NCBI GenBank assembly: GCA_038501625.1
Contig: JAZAYU010000009.1
Span: forward strand, 3,843,001-3,907,000
Direction: 5' to 3'
Source: Corbicula japonica
Lineage: Eukaryota > Mollusca > Bivalvia > Venerida > Cyrenidae
Length of the DNA: 64,000 nt
Shown one piece after another: positions 33,735 through 46,199 of the stretch (position 1 is its first letter; the number at the start of each line of letters is the position of its first letter). A model generated the notes under the pieces. The model did no database searches, was not told the origin of the DNA, and saw only the letters and a program-made list of their open reading frames with translations. A program made the position numbers and the translations under genes.

Positions 33735-34492
33735 TCATGTTTCACAAACCCACTCGTGCTCGTCATGATATTTGTGTACAAGAAACTTGTTTGTATATGT
33801 TGCAAGACAGAGATAGTGCCGACCATACCCGGTGTTGCTTGGTTGATTGCTTCCCCACGGTAGGTACGTGAGTGGCTTTCTTGAGCTCTCCCAAACATAC
33901 GTTCCTTCTACAAACCTATCGATAGCACCGATCCAAACATTATATGTAGACTTCGAAAACAAACTAGATATAAAGCGAACATCTCCAGGAGTATCCGGTT
34001 CCACTAGTTTACCGCCGAGATCCTTGCATTTGTCAACTGCAGAAAACCAGTCCAGTTTCTGCGTAGAGGCAAAATAACACGTTCCGTCATGTGGCGTCCA
34101 GCTAAGTTTGCATGTTTTGAACTGACCATTCGGTGTGGTGTTTTCAGAAGCTTTCGCAGTTGTTTGTAGAATATGCTTATTGGTTTCCGATTCCTCAGTC
34201 GAACCATGGAATACGTCAGGAAGATTTCTTAACGTATCGCCAATGAGTTCCTTTTTCTCCGAAGTGTTTGCAATTGTTTGGATTTGTTCATTAACTGACG
34301 AATCCTGTCCTCAAATTTACTCGCGATCAACAGAGTTAAGTTTATCTTCTAGTTTAGCTACCGCAGTCTCATGTAGTTGAAGAGTTTCACTTTGCATCGA
34401 TACTCTTTCGTTAGATCGTGTACTTTATCATCCAAATTAATTTTAGTAATCTGAAATTTTTTCTTGACCAGTCCAAGTTGTGTGCTCACCAT
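33735..34492 (-). pseudogene. C-type lectin-like gene, frame broken
   Basis: The 3' half reads as an intact C-type lectin-like domain from about 34110 to the TGA at 33735: TCKLSWTPHDGTCYF, WFSAVDKCKDLGGKLVEP, NVWIGAIDRFVEGTYVWESS, LPWGSNQPSNT, then LCLATYTNK..HEWVCET. Four conserved-type Cys and the WIG motif are present. The usual EPN/QPD sugar-specificity tripeptide is replaced by QPS, so Ca-dependent sugar binding is doubtful. Upstream, the same frame continues to about 34312 (VNEQIQTIANTSEKKEL). Further upstream the coiled-coil-like sequence from the ATG at 34492 (MVSTQLGLVKKKF) needs two frame changes, near 34400 and 34320. It is either a pseudogene, or intron or assembly errors break the frame. 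Diversified CTL families are typical of bivalves; a role in recognition is only inference. Confidence 0.7.
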
Positions 34493-35118
34493 TGTAATGT
34501 AATAGGAAAATTATGATAATAATTTACAAACATATTAGGTGTTAAACATTTACATTTTAAAATATTTATTTATGGCCTTGTTAAGACTAATATCCTTTTC
34601 TGGATAACATCAAAAATCTTGTAGGTATTTTAGCCACAGGTCATTTCATGTCTTCAGCTGTATCTGTTAATTACATTGGACTCGATCTTGTTATGATTAA
34701 GCAAGACGTTATATAACTGTTAATGTAGTTTATAGATGTTCTTGATGTCAATCTGTCATCTCGAACAGTAATAAGTCTGCATGAACAGTCTAGGGTATTG
34801 CATAAAAGCCAGAGATATTGTTCTGTATATGGGGAGAGAGAACGGCCGTATGGCCGGAATGAGCCACATAATGCCTTTTAGGAGGACGGTATGTTAGTCT
34901 CGTGGCTAAATTGCTAAACTTTAAATAAGAGAAATTTATATCACTAAGAAATGTATTAGGAAAATTTATAATTATGAGAAAGAACTGTTTATGTTTTAGG
35001 AAGTCAGTTTAAACATTAAATAAACTGTTAAAAGCTTAAGATATATAAAGTTATTTCGGAACTTAAAAAGTGTTTGTGTTATTACGCCCTAAGACCTTTG
35101 TAAGAATTAACCACTACG

Positions 35119-35382
35119 TTACACCATGTCGTCAGTCAAATGAAAGCTTTTATTTAGTTTCTGCTGAATCTTGTCAAACGCTCGTCTCGTAGCGTGTTTT
35201 TCGCTTCTGAACGCGGAAAGCAAATTATCGAAGTGTTTTATTTTAGCAGAATTTTTGTTTTCATTTTCACACTGACAGACTGTAGTGTTATAACTCTTCA
35301 CAACACTCCTTAATTCTCTTATAGCGTTCTTCACTTCAGCTGTTTCGATATCCATGCGAGTTTCCAACTGTGTGTCATTTCG
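35119..35382 (-). CDS. Candidate coiled-coil exon, possibly of the upstream lectin gene
   Basis: On the minus strand an AG acceptor (ACACACAG) just before about 35376 opens a frame running METRMDIETAEVKNAIRELR..SYNTTVCQCENENKNS..AFDKIQQKLNKSFHLTDDMV to a TAA, with a possible GTGTAA donor after DDM. The composition is charged and heptad-like, as in the N-terminal stalk of multimeric lectins. It lies 630 nt upstream of the broken lectin ORF on the same strand, which suggests but does not prove one gene. No transcript evidence; no homologue recognised. Confidence 0.35.
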   Translation of the reverse strand, partial: RNDTQLETRMDIETAEVKNAIRELRSVVKSYNTTVCQCENENKNSAKIKHFDNLLSAFRSEKHATRRAFDKIQQKLNKSFHLTDDMV

Positions 35383-35389
35383 CTATGAG

Positions 35390-36440
35390 TACAAAATGCC
35401 GGAGGTGATCGGCGAACAAGTCCACTTTAAAACTGGATACACGAACTTAAAGATTAGCTTAGTATCAAGCCGTTTCCACATCCGATTGAACAAAAAGATG
35501 TTTAATGAGATAGAGGGAGGAAGAACAATATACATTGTGTGAATCTGACAACACTTCAAGTAAATGTAACTGACTGTTCGAATTTGAGATAGAGATGGAA
35601 CAATAAACATTGTGTTAATCTGAAAGTACCTCGAGCTTATTTATCTGACCGAACAAATTTACTATCAGAAATTGTGCCAAGAACGTAATCTGATCAAGAG
35701 GTCGATTCGGGTAAAATTGAGAACAGCTTGCGATCTTATTAATTGAAAGGTAAAGAGGTTCGAGATTTGACCCTAAATTATTGTTTAGCCTGTTGTTTTA
35801 GTTGCATACTGTTTGTTTTGTTGGCTGCCTGATATGCCAGATTTCCTTCTAACAATTTTAGCTCAGTGTGCATAGCTTTAGCGAACAATACTTGTATATT
35901 ACATGATCGACTTTCAAAGAATAAGAAAATCCAGCTTCATGCACATGTATAGTTAACGTTAAGCTTGAAATATTTACTTTTTACCATCATAATATATAAT
36001 TCATATTTCTGTTGCAGTTATTCCCCGATTAAAATGTCTCATGGAGTATCCACAATGTGTTTGTCGTTGATGCCATTTTTACGTATACAAAAATCTGAAA
36101 ACGTTCCGTTATTTTCCGATGATAAAATATTGAAGACTCCTAAGGATTTCAAGGGTGGGTGTTGTGATGGGCGGGGGGAGGGCGGGCAGTAACTAGCATA
36201 TTGGTTAAGTACACTGTACAAGGTTACGTTGATATTTGCCTTGTTTGCGCATGTATTAGGCAGAAAGACATTGTCAGAATGCCTCAAATACTATTAAATT
36301 GCCTTTTTGGGGTTTAGTTTCCATTTGAAAGTATGGGGATTCTTATCAATTTTGCTGCTATGCTGTTCTTGGTATGTATCTAAAAAGAAAATTAATTATC
36401 AAATGAATAAAAAGGTAACAATTATTGCTTAATGCTTAAT
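35390..36440. other. Intergenic sequence, nothing recognised
   Basis: No convincing exon, repeat family or RNA gene seen. A G-rich patch lies at about 36155-36190. Confidence 0.4.
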
Positions 36441-36455
36441 GATTTCTCCAACATC

Positions 36456-36506
36456 ATCAACAACAACAACAAGAGCAACAACAATAACAACAACAATAAT
36501 TATAAT

Positions 36507-36544
<38 letters not shown>
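36456..36544. repeat. Microsatellites (CAA)n, (AAT)n
   Basis: CAACAACAACAACAAGAGCAACAACAA followed by about 14 units of AAT/ATA up to 36544. The Ile-rich ORF across it is an artefact of the AAT run. Confidence 0.9.
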
Positions 36545-36546
<2 letters not shown>

Positions 36547-36689
36547 GTGAGGATTGTAATAAATTCTTTATTTGAAGAAGGTTACATATTAACATTTGAA
36601 CACAATGATAATCTTATTAAGAATATGGCTTAAAAACGAATGAATCAATTCTATCAAAGAAAACACTAAATGCATTGATGAATATAAAG

Positions 36690-37010
36690 TTAGTTCCCGT
36701 TTCCCGGTTCCTTATTCCTTTTTCAGCGTTAAGTTGGTTCCTGTTTCCCGTTTCCTTTTTCCTTTTTCGAAAAAGGAATAGGGAACTGAGACATACAGTT
36801 CCCGTTTCCCGGTTCCTTATTCCTTTTTCAGCGTTAAGTAAGTTCCTGTTTCCCGTTTCCTTTTTCCTTTTTCGAAAAAGGAATAGGGAACTGATACATA
36901 CAGTTCCCGGTTCCCGGTTCCTTATTCCTTTTTCAGCGTTAAGTTAGTTCCTGTTTCCCGTTTCCTTTTTCCTTTTTCGAAAAAGGAATAGGAACTGATA
37001 CATACAGTTG
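36690..37010. repeat. Three-unit satellite, ~106-bp period
   Basis: The units contain TTCCCGTTTCCCGGTTCC, TTATTCCTTTTTCAGCGTTA, then TTCCTTTTTCGAAAAAGGAA (a perfect 20-bp palindrome), then TAGGGAACTGA. The words CCCGTTTCC, TTATTC and GGAACTG are shared with the larger array starting at 37620, so the two are related. A short CTG/TTG microsatellite follows at 37010-37055. Confidence 0.85.
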
Positions 37011-37619
37011 TTTTGCTGCTGCTGCTACTGTTGTTGTTGTTGTTGTTGTTTCTGCTTACTTATCTGTCCTCATAATGATCTGTATAGACAGGCTACATAC
37101 TACTTGGTTAATTTGATGAAAGCGAACATTGGTTCAGTGATTGATGGCTTCGTTTTCGGCTAGCGTGGCAGTTTTACACTATAAATTGTTCGAAATATAC
37201 GACCTTATTGGCTTTTACAAAACTTTTTTTTGTAATTCCATAATTTTGATATCTTTTTCAAGGGCTTCAAATTGCCGCTCTTACTGTGTTTAGGCTGTCC
37301 TTTTTCTGATATGCAGATATAACCTGTTTGTACAGTTAAGCTCATGATAAGAATTTTGAATAAAACATGAAATAATTGCATTTCGCGGGGACGAATTTTT
37401 GCTCAAAATTCACAAATGATAATTGCGAACGGGCATACATTCGTTCTATCCAGACATCAGACATCAGATTACATGGTGCTATTCCGCCGAATTTTGAATT
37501 CGTGCATTTTTCCTAGCGCGAAATTTATGAAAAGTAAACATAAACTTTTTCCAAGAATTTTCTGTGTGAAAGAGAAAGGGAAGAAGATTTGATCTGCGTT
37601 AAGAAAATCGTTACTATAA

Positions 37620-40600
37620 TCTCCAGTTCCATTTTCGAATCTGAATAAGGAATAAGGAACCAGTTCCCGTTTCTTTATTCGCGCGAAAAAGGAACTGGCA
37701 AATATAATGAAATGTAGTTGATTGTTTGTTTTCTGCGAGCAGTTTCTAGATAAAAGCCATTATTCTTAACAAGGGGGAGATAACTTTAACACTGATTGAT
37801 AATGTGTGTATGAGATCTGAACAAAAAACTTCAGTTCCTTTACGAATCTGAATAAGGAAAAAGGAACCAGTTCCCGTTTCCTTATTCGAATCTGAATAAG
37901 GAATAAGGAACCAGTTCCCGTTTCCTTATTCGAATCTGAATAAGGAATAAGGAACCAGTTCCCGTTTCCTTATTCGAATCTGAATAAGGAACCAGTTCCC
38001 GTTTCCTTATTCGAGCGAATAAGAAACTGGCAAATATAATGAAATGAAGTTGATTGTTTGCTTTCCTTGAGCAGTTTCTAGATAAGAGCTGCTGTTATGA
38101 ACAAGGGGGAGCTAACTTCAACAATGATTAATAATGTGTGTATGAAATCTGTACAAAACTTCAGTTCCTTTTTCAAATCTGAATAAGGAATAAGGAACCA
38201 GTTCCCGTTTCCTTATTCGAATCTGAATAAGGAATAAGGAACCAGTTCCCGTTTCCTTATTCGCGCGAATAAGGAACTGGCAAATATAATGAAATATGGT
38301 TGATTGTTTGTTTTCTCTGAGCAGTTTCTAGATAAAAGCCATTTTTCTTAACAAGGGGGAGATAACTATAACACTGATTTATAATGTGTGTATGAGATCT
38401 GAACAAAAAACTTCAGTTCCTTTTCCGAATCTGAATAAGGAATAAGGAACCAGTTCGCGTTTCCTTTTTCGAATCTGAATAAGGAATAAGGAACCAGTTC
38501 CCGTTTCCTTATTCGAGCGAATAAGGAACTGGCAAATATAATGAAATGAAGTTGATTGTTTGCTTTCCGTGAGCAGTTTCTAGATAAGAGCTGCTGTTAT
38601 GAACAAGGGGGAGATAACTTCAACAATGATTAATAATGTGTGTATGAAATCTGTACAAAACTTCAGTTCCTTTTTCAAATCTGAATAAGGAATAAGGAAC
38701 CAGTTCCCGTTTCCTTATTCGAATCTGAATAAGGAATAAGGAACCAGTTCCCGTTTCCTTATTCGCGCGAATAAGGAACTGGCAAATATAATGAAATATG
38801 GTTGATTGTTTGTTTTCTCCGAGCAGTTTCTAGATAAAAGCCATTGTTTTTAACAAGGGGGAGATAACTTTAACACTGATTTATAATGTTTGTAGGAGAT
38901 CTGAACAAAAAACTTCAGTTCCTTTTTCGGATCTGAATAAGGAATAAGGAACCAGTTCCCGTTTCCTTATTCGAATCTGAGTAAGGAATAAGGAACCAGT
39001 TCCCGTTTCCTTATTCGCGCGAATAAGGAACTGGCAAATATAATGAAATATGGTTGATTGTTTGTTTTCTCCGAGCAGTTTCTAGATAAAAGCCATTGTT
39101 CTTAACAAGGGGGAGATAACTATAACACTGATTTATAATGTTTGTATGAGATCTGAACAAAAAACTTCAGTTCCTTTTTCGGATCTGAATAAGGAATAAG
39201 GAACCAGTTCCCGTTTCCTTATTCGAATCTGAATAAGGAATGAGGAACCAGTTCCCGTTTCCTTATTCGCGCGAATAAGGAACTGGCAAATATAATGAAA
39301 TGTAGTTGATTGTTTGTTTCCTCCGAGCAGTTTCTAGATAAAAGCCATTGTTCTTAACAAGGGGGAGATAACTTTAACACTGATTGATAATGTGTGTATA
39401 AGTTCTAAACAAAAAACTTCAGTTCCTTTTCCGAATCTGAATAAGGAATAAGGAACCAGTTCCCGTTTCCTTATTCGAATCTGAATAAGGAATAAGGAAC
39501 CAGTTCCCGTTTCCTTATTCGAGCGAATAAGGAACTGGCAAATATAATGAAATGTAGTTGATTGTTTGCTTTCCGTGAGCAGTTTCTAGATAAGAGCTGC
39601 TGTTATGAACAAGGGGGAGATAACTTCAACAATGATTAATAATGTGTGTATGAAATCTGTACAAAACTTCAGTTCCTTTTTCAAATCTGAATAAGGAATA
39701 AGGAACCAGTTCCCGTTTCCTTATTCGAATCTGAATAAGGAATAAGGAACCAGTTCCCGTTTCCTTATTCGCGCGAATAAGGAACTGGCAAATATAATGA
39801 AATATGGTTGATTGTTTGTTTTCTCCGAGCAGTTTCTAGATAAAAGCCATTGTTTTTAACAAGGGGGAGATAACTTTAACACTGATTTATAATGTTTGTA
39901 TGAGATCTGAACAAAAAACTTCAGTTCCTTTTTCGGATCTGAATAAGGAATAAGGAACTAGTTCCCGTTTCCTTATTCGCGCGAATAAGGAACTGGCAAA
40001 TATAATGAAATATGGTTGATTATTTGTTTTCTCCGAGCAGTTTCTAGATAAAAGCCATTGTTCTTAACAAGGGGGAGATAACTATAACACTGATTTATAA
40101 TGTTTGTATGAGATCTGAACAAAAAACTTCAGTTCCTTTTTCGGATCTGAATAAGGAATAAGGAACCAGTTCCCGTTTACTTATTCGAATCTGAATAAGG
40201 AATAAGGAACCAGTTCCCGTTTCCTTATTCGCGCGAATAAGGAACTGGCAAATATAATGAAATGTAGTTGATTGTTTGTTTTCTCCGAGCAGTTTCTAGA
40301 TAAAAGCCATTGTTTTTAACAAGGGGGAGATAACTTTAACACTGATTTATAATGTTTGTATGAGATCTGAACAAAACACTTCAGTTCCTTTTTCGGATCT
40401 GAATAAGGAATAAGGAACCAGTTCCCGTTTCCTTATTCGAATCTGAATAAGGAATAAGGAACCAGTTCCCGTTTCCTCATTCGAGCGAATAAAGAACTGG
40501 CAAATATAATGAAATGTAGTTGATTGTTTGTTTTCCGTGAGCAGTTTCTAGATAAGAGCTGCTGTTATGAACAAGGGGGAGCTAACTTCAACAATGATTA

Positions 40601-43600
40601 ATAATGTGTGTATGAAATCTGTACAAAACTTCAGTTCCTTTTTCAAATCTGAATAAGGAATAAGGAACCAGTTCCCGTTTCCTTATTCGAATCTGAATAA
40701 GGAATAAGGAACCAGTTCCCGTTTCCTTATTCGCGCGAATAAGGAACTGGCAAATATAATGAAATATGGTTGATTGTTTGTTTTCTCCGAGCAGTTTCTA
40801 GATAAAAGCCATTGTTCTTAACAAGGGGGAGATAACTATAACACTGATTTATAATGTTTGTATGAGATCTGAACAAAAAACTTCAGTTCCTTTTTCGGAT
40901 CTGAATAAGGAATAAGGAACCAGTTCCCGTTTCCTTATTCGAATCTGAATAAGGAATAAGTAACCAGTTCCCGTTTCCTTATTCGCGCGAATAAGGAACT
41001 GGCAAATATAATGAAATGTAGTTGATTGTTTGTTTCCTCCGAGCAGTTTCTAGATAAAAGCCATTGTTCTTAACAAGGGGGAGATAACTTTAACACTGAT
41101 TGATAATGTTTGTATGAGATCTGAACAAAAAACTTCAGTTCCTTTTCCGAATCTGAATAAGGAATTAGGAACCAGTTCGCGTTTCCTTATTCGAATCTGA
41201 ATAAGGAATAAGGAACCAGTTCCCGTTTCCTTATTCGAGCGAATAAGGAACTGGCAAATATAATGAAATGAAGTTGATTGTTTGCTTTCCGTGAGCAGTT
41301 TCTAGATAAGAGCTGCTGTTATGAACAAGGGGGAGATAACTTCAACAATGATTAATAATGTGTGTATGAAATCTGTACAAAACTTCAGTTCCTTTTTCAA
41401 ATCTGAATAAGGAATAAGGAACCAGTTCCCGTTTCCTTATTCGAATCTGAATAAGGAATAAGGAACCAGTTCCCGTTTCCTTATTCGCGCGAATAAGGAA
41501 CTGGCAAATATAATGAAATGTAGTTGATTGTTTGTTTCCTCCGAGCAGTTTCTAGATAAAAGCCATTGTTCTTAACAAGGGGGAGATAACTTTAACACTG
41601 ATTGAACATGTGTGTATGAGTTCTAAACAAAAAACTTCAGTTCCTTTTTCGAATCTGAATAAGGAATTAGGAACCAGTTCGCGTTTCCTTATTCGAATCT
41701 GAATAAGGAATAAGGAACCAGTTCCCGTTTCCTTATTCGCGCGAATAAGGAACTGGCAAATATAATGAAATATGGTTGATTGTTTGTTTTCTCCGAGCAG
41801 TTTCTAGATAAAAGCCATTGTTCTTAACAAGGGGGAGATAACTATAACACTGATTTATAATGTTTGTATGAGATCTGAACAAAAAACTTCAGTTCCTTTT
41901 TCGGATCTGAATAAGGAATAAGGAACCAGTTCCCGTTTCCTTATTCGAATCTGAATAAGGAATAAGGAACCAGTTCCCGTTTCCTTATTCGCGCGAATAA
42001 GGAACTGGCAAATATAATGAAATGTAGTTGATTGTTTGTTTCCTCCGAGCAGTTTCTAGATAAAAGCCATTGTTCTTAACAAGGGGGAGATAACTTTAAC
42101 ACTGATTGATAATGTGTGTATGAGTTCTAAACAAAAAACTTCAGTTCCTTTTCCGAATCTGAATAAGGAATAAGGAACCAGTTCCCGTTTCCTTATTCGA
42201 ATCTGAATAAGGAATAAGGAACCAGTTCCCGTTTCCTTATTCGAGCGAATAAGGAACTGGCAAATATAATGAAATGTAGTTGATTGTTTGCTTTCCGTGA
42301 GCAGTTTCTAGATAAGAGCTGCTGTTATGAACAAGGGGGAGATAACTTCAACAATGATTAATAATGTGTGTATGAAATCTGTACAAAACTTCAGTTCCTT
42401 TTTCAAATCTGAATAAGGAATAAGGAACCAGTTCCCGTTTCCTTATTCGAATCTGAATAAGGAATAAGGAACCAGTTCCCGTTTCCTTATTCGCGCGAAT
42501 AAGGAACTGGCAAATATAATGAAATATGGTTGATTGTTTGTTTTCTCCGAGCAGTTTCTAGATAAAAGCCATTGTTTTTAACAAGGGGGAGATAACTTTA
42601 ACACTGATTTATAATGTTTGTATGAGATCTGAACAAAAAACTTCAGTTCCTTTTTCGGATCTGAATAAGGAATAAGGAACCAGTTCCCGTTTCCTTATTC
42701 GCGCGAATAAGGAACTGGCAAATATAATGAAATATGGTTGATTGTTTGTTTTCTCCGAGCAGTTTCTAGATAAAAGCCATTGTTCTTAACAAGGGGGAGA
42801 TAACTATAACACTGATTTATAATGTTTGTATGAGATCTGAACAAAAAACTTCAGTTCCTTTTTCGGATCTGAATAAGGAATAAGGAACCAGTTCCCGTTT
42901 ACTTATTCGAATCTGAATAAGGAATAAGGAACCAGTTCCCGTTTCCTTATTCGCGCGAATAAGGAACTGGCAAATATAATGAAATGTAGTTGATTGTTTG
43001 TTTTCTCCGAGCAGTTTCTAGATAAAAGCCATTGTTCTTAACAAGGGGGAGATAACTTTAACACTGATTGATAATGTGTGTATGAGTTCTAAACAAAAAA
43101 CTTCAGTTCCTTTTTCGGATCTGAATAAGGAATAAGGAACCAGTTCCCGTTTCCTTATTCGAATCTGAATAAGGAATAAGGAACCAGTTCCCGTTTCCTT
43201 ATTCGAGCGAATAAGGAACTGGCAAATATAATGAAATGAAGTTGATTGTTTGCTTTCCGTGAGCAGTTTCTAGATAAGAGCTGCTGTTATGAACAAGGGG
43301 GAGATAACTTCAACAATGATTAATAATGTGTGTATGAAATCTGTACAAAACTTCAGTTCCTTTTTCAAATCTGAATAAGGAATAAGGAACCAGTTCCCGT
43401 TTCCTTATTCGAATCTGAATAAGGAATAAGGAACCAGTTCCCGTTTCCTTATTCGCGCGAATAAGGAACTGGCAAATATAATGAAATATGGTTGATTGTT
43501 TGTTTTCTCCGAGCAGTTTCTAGATAAAAGCCATTGTTCTTAACAAGGGGGAGATAACTTTAACACTGATTTATAATGTTTGTATGAGATCTGAACAAAA

Positions 43601-45990
43601 AACTTCAGTTCCTTTTTCGGATCTGAATAAGGAATAAGGAACCAGTTCCCGTTTCCTTATTCGAATCTGAATAAGGAATAAGGAACCAGTTCCCGTTTCC
43701 TTATTCGCGCGAATAAGGAACTGGCAAATATAATGAAATGTAGTTGATTGTTTGTTTCCTCCGAGCAGTTTCTAGATAAAAGCCATTGTTCTTAACAAGG
43801 GGGAGATAACTTTAACACTGATTGATAATGTGTGTATGAGTTCTGAACAAAAAACTTCAGTTCCTTTTCCGAATCTGAATAAGGAATAAGGAACCAGTTC
43901 CCGTTTCCTTATTCGAATCTGAATAAGGAATAAGGAACCAGTTCCCGTTTCCTTATTCGAGCGAATAAGGAACTGGCAAATATAATGAAATGAAGTTGAT
44001 TGTTTGCTTTCCGTGAGCAGTTTCTAGATAAGAGCTGCTGTTATGAACAAGGGGGAGATAACTTCAACAATGATTAATAATGTGTGTATGAAATCTGTAC
44101 AAAACTTCAGTTCCTTTTTCAAATCTGAATAAGGAATAAGGAACCAGTTCCCGTTTCCTTATTCGAATCTGAATAAGGAATAAGGAACCAGTTCCCGTTT
44201 CCTTATTCGCGCGAATAAGGAACTGGCAAATATAATGAAATATGGTTGATTGTTTGTTTTCTCCGAGCAGTTTCTAGATAAAAGCCATTGTTTTTAACAA
44301 GGGGGAGATAACTTTAACACTGATTTATAATGTTTGTATGAGATCTGAACAAAAAACTTCAGTTCCTTTTTCGGATCTGAATAAGGAATAAGGAACCAGT
44401 TCCCGTTTCCTTATTCGAATCTGAATAAGGAATAAGGAACCAGTTCCCGTTTCCTTATTCGCGCGAATAAGGAACTGGCAAATATAATGAAATGTAGTTG
44501 ATTGTTTGTTTTCTCCGAGCAGTTTCTAGATAAAAGCCATTGTTCTTAACAAGGGGGAGATAACTTAACACTGATTATAATGTGTGTATGAGATCTGAAC
44601 AAAAAACTTCAGTTCCTTTTTCGGATCTGAATAAGGAATAAGGAACCAGTTCCCGTTTCCTTATTCGAATCTGAATAAGGAATAAGGAACCAGTTCCCGT
44701 TTCCTTATTCGCGCGAATAAGGAACTGGCAAATATAATGAAATGTAGTTGATTGTTTGTTTCCTCCGAGCAGTTTCTAGATAAAAGCCATTGTTCTTAAC
44801 AAGGGGGAGATAACTTTAACACTGATTGATAATGTGTGTATGAGTTCTAAACAAAAAACTTCAGTTCCTTTTTCGAATCTGAATAAGGAATAAGGAACCA
44901 GTTCCCGTTTCCTTATTCGAATCTGAATAAGGAATAAGGAACCAGTTCCCGTTTCCTTATTCGAGCGAATAAGGAACTGGCAAATATAATGAAATGAAGT
45001 TGATTGTTTGCTTTCCGTGAGCAGTTTCTAGATAAGAGCCGCTGTTATGAACAAGGGGGAGATAACTTCAACAATGATTAATAATGTGTGTATGAAATCT
45101 GTACAAAACTTCAGTTCCTTTTTCAAATCTGAATAAGGAATAAGGAACCAGTTCCCGTTTCCTTATTCGAATCTGAATAAGGAATAAGGAACCAGTTCCC
45201 GTTTCCTTATTCGCGCGAATAAGGAACTGGCAAATATAATGAAATATGGTTGATTGTTTGTTTTCTCCGAGCAGTTTCTAGATAAAAGCCATTGTTCTTA
45301 ACAAGGGGGAGATAACTTTAACACTGATTTATAATGTTTGTATGAGATCTGAACAAAAAACTTCAGTTCCTTTTTCGGATCTGAATAAGGAATAAGGAAC
45401 CAGTTCCCTTTTCCTTATTCGAATCTGAATAAGGAATAAGGAACCAGTTCCCGTTTCCTTATTCGCGCGAATAAGGAACTGGCAAATATAATGAAATGTA
45501 GTTGATTGTTTGTTTTCCCTGAGCAGTTTCTAGATAAAAGCCATTGTTCTTAACAAGGGGAGATAGCTTCGACAATGATTGATGATGTGTGTATGAAATC
45601 TGTACACAAACTTTAGTTCCTTTTTCGAATCTGAATAAGGAATTAGGAACCAGTTCGCGTTTCCTTATTCGAATCTGAATAAGGAATAAGGAACCAGTTC
45701 CCGTTTCCTTATTCGAGCGAATAAGGAACTGGCAAATATAATGAAATGTAGTAGATTGCTTGTTTTCTCCGAGCAGTTTCTAGATAAAACCCGTTTTTCT
45801 GAACAAGGGGGAGATAACGTCGACAATGATTGATAATGTGTGTATGAAATCTGTACAAAAACTTCAGTTCCTTTTTCGAATCTGAATAAGGAAAAAGGAA
45901 CCAGTTCCCGTTTCCTTATTCGAATCTGAATAAGGAATAAGGAACCAGTTCCCGTTTCCTTATTCGAGCGAATAAGGAACTGGCAAGTAT
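37620..45990. repeat. ~8.4-kb satellite array, ~33 monomers of ~250 bp, higher-order pattern
   Basis: Each monomer has four parts. There are one or two blocks of GAATCTGAATAAGGAATAAG + GAACCAGTTCCCGTTTCC. Next comes a palindrome centred on CGCGCG or CGAGCG (TTCCTTATTCGC with its mirror). Then GAACTGGCAAATATAATGAA, a unique segment with GAGCAGTTTCTAGATAA, AACAAGGGGGAGATAAC and AACACTGAT, and finally ACTTCAGTTCCTTTT. The period is 250-253 bp, shorter (~200 bp) where one block is lost (about 39980 and 42700). Three variant classes can be told apart by GAAATATGG / GAAATGTAG / GAAATGAAG and TTCTCCGAG / TTCCTCCGAG / TTTCCGTGAG. The edges (37620-38000 and 45500-46000) are the most diverged. Confidence 0.92.
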
Positions 45991-46199
45991 GATCAATTGT
46001 AGTTGAATTTGTTATTACCAGATCGGCTTTTAGGTATAATCCGTTGATCTGAATATTGGTTATATGACTTCAACAATGATAGTTATATGTTTGAGAAAGC
46101 TGTTCTGATTCTGATACAATGTACCTCAGTTCCTTTTTGGAATTTTAATAAGAAATAATTATGGAACTAGTTTACTTACTCTGTCGTATAAGGAACTGA

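Noticed and set aside
36439..36633. 64-residue Ile/Thr-rich ORF
   Set aside because: Produced by CAA and AAT microsatellites.
37620..45990. CRISPR-like or coding array
   Set aside because: Repeats are ~250-bp tandem monomers without short unique spacers, in an animal genome; no long ORF.
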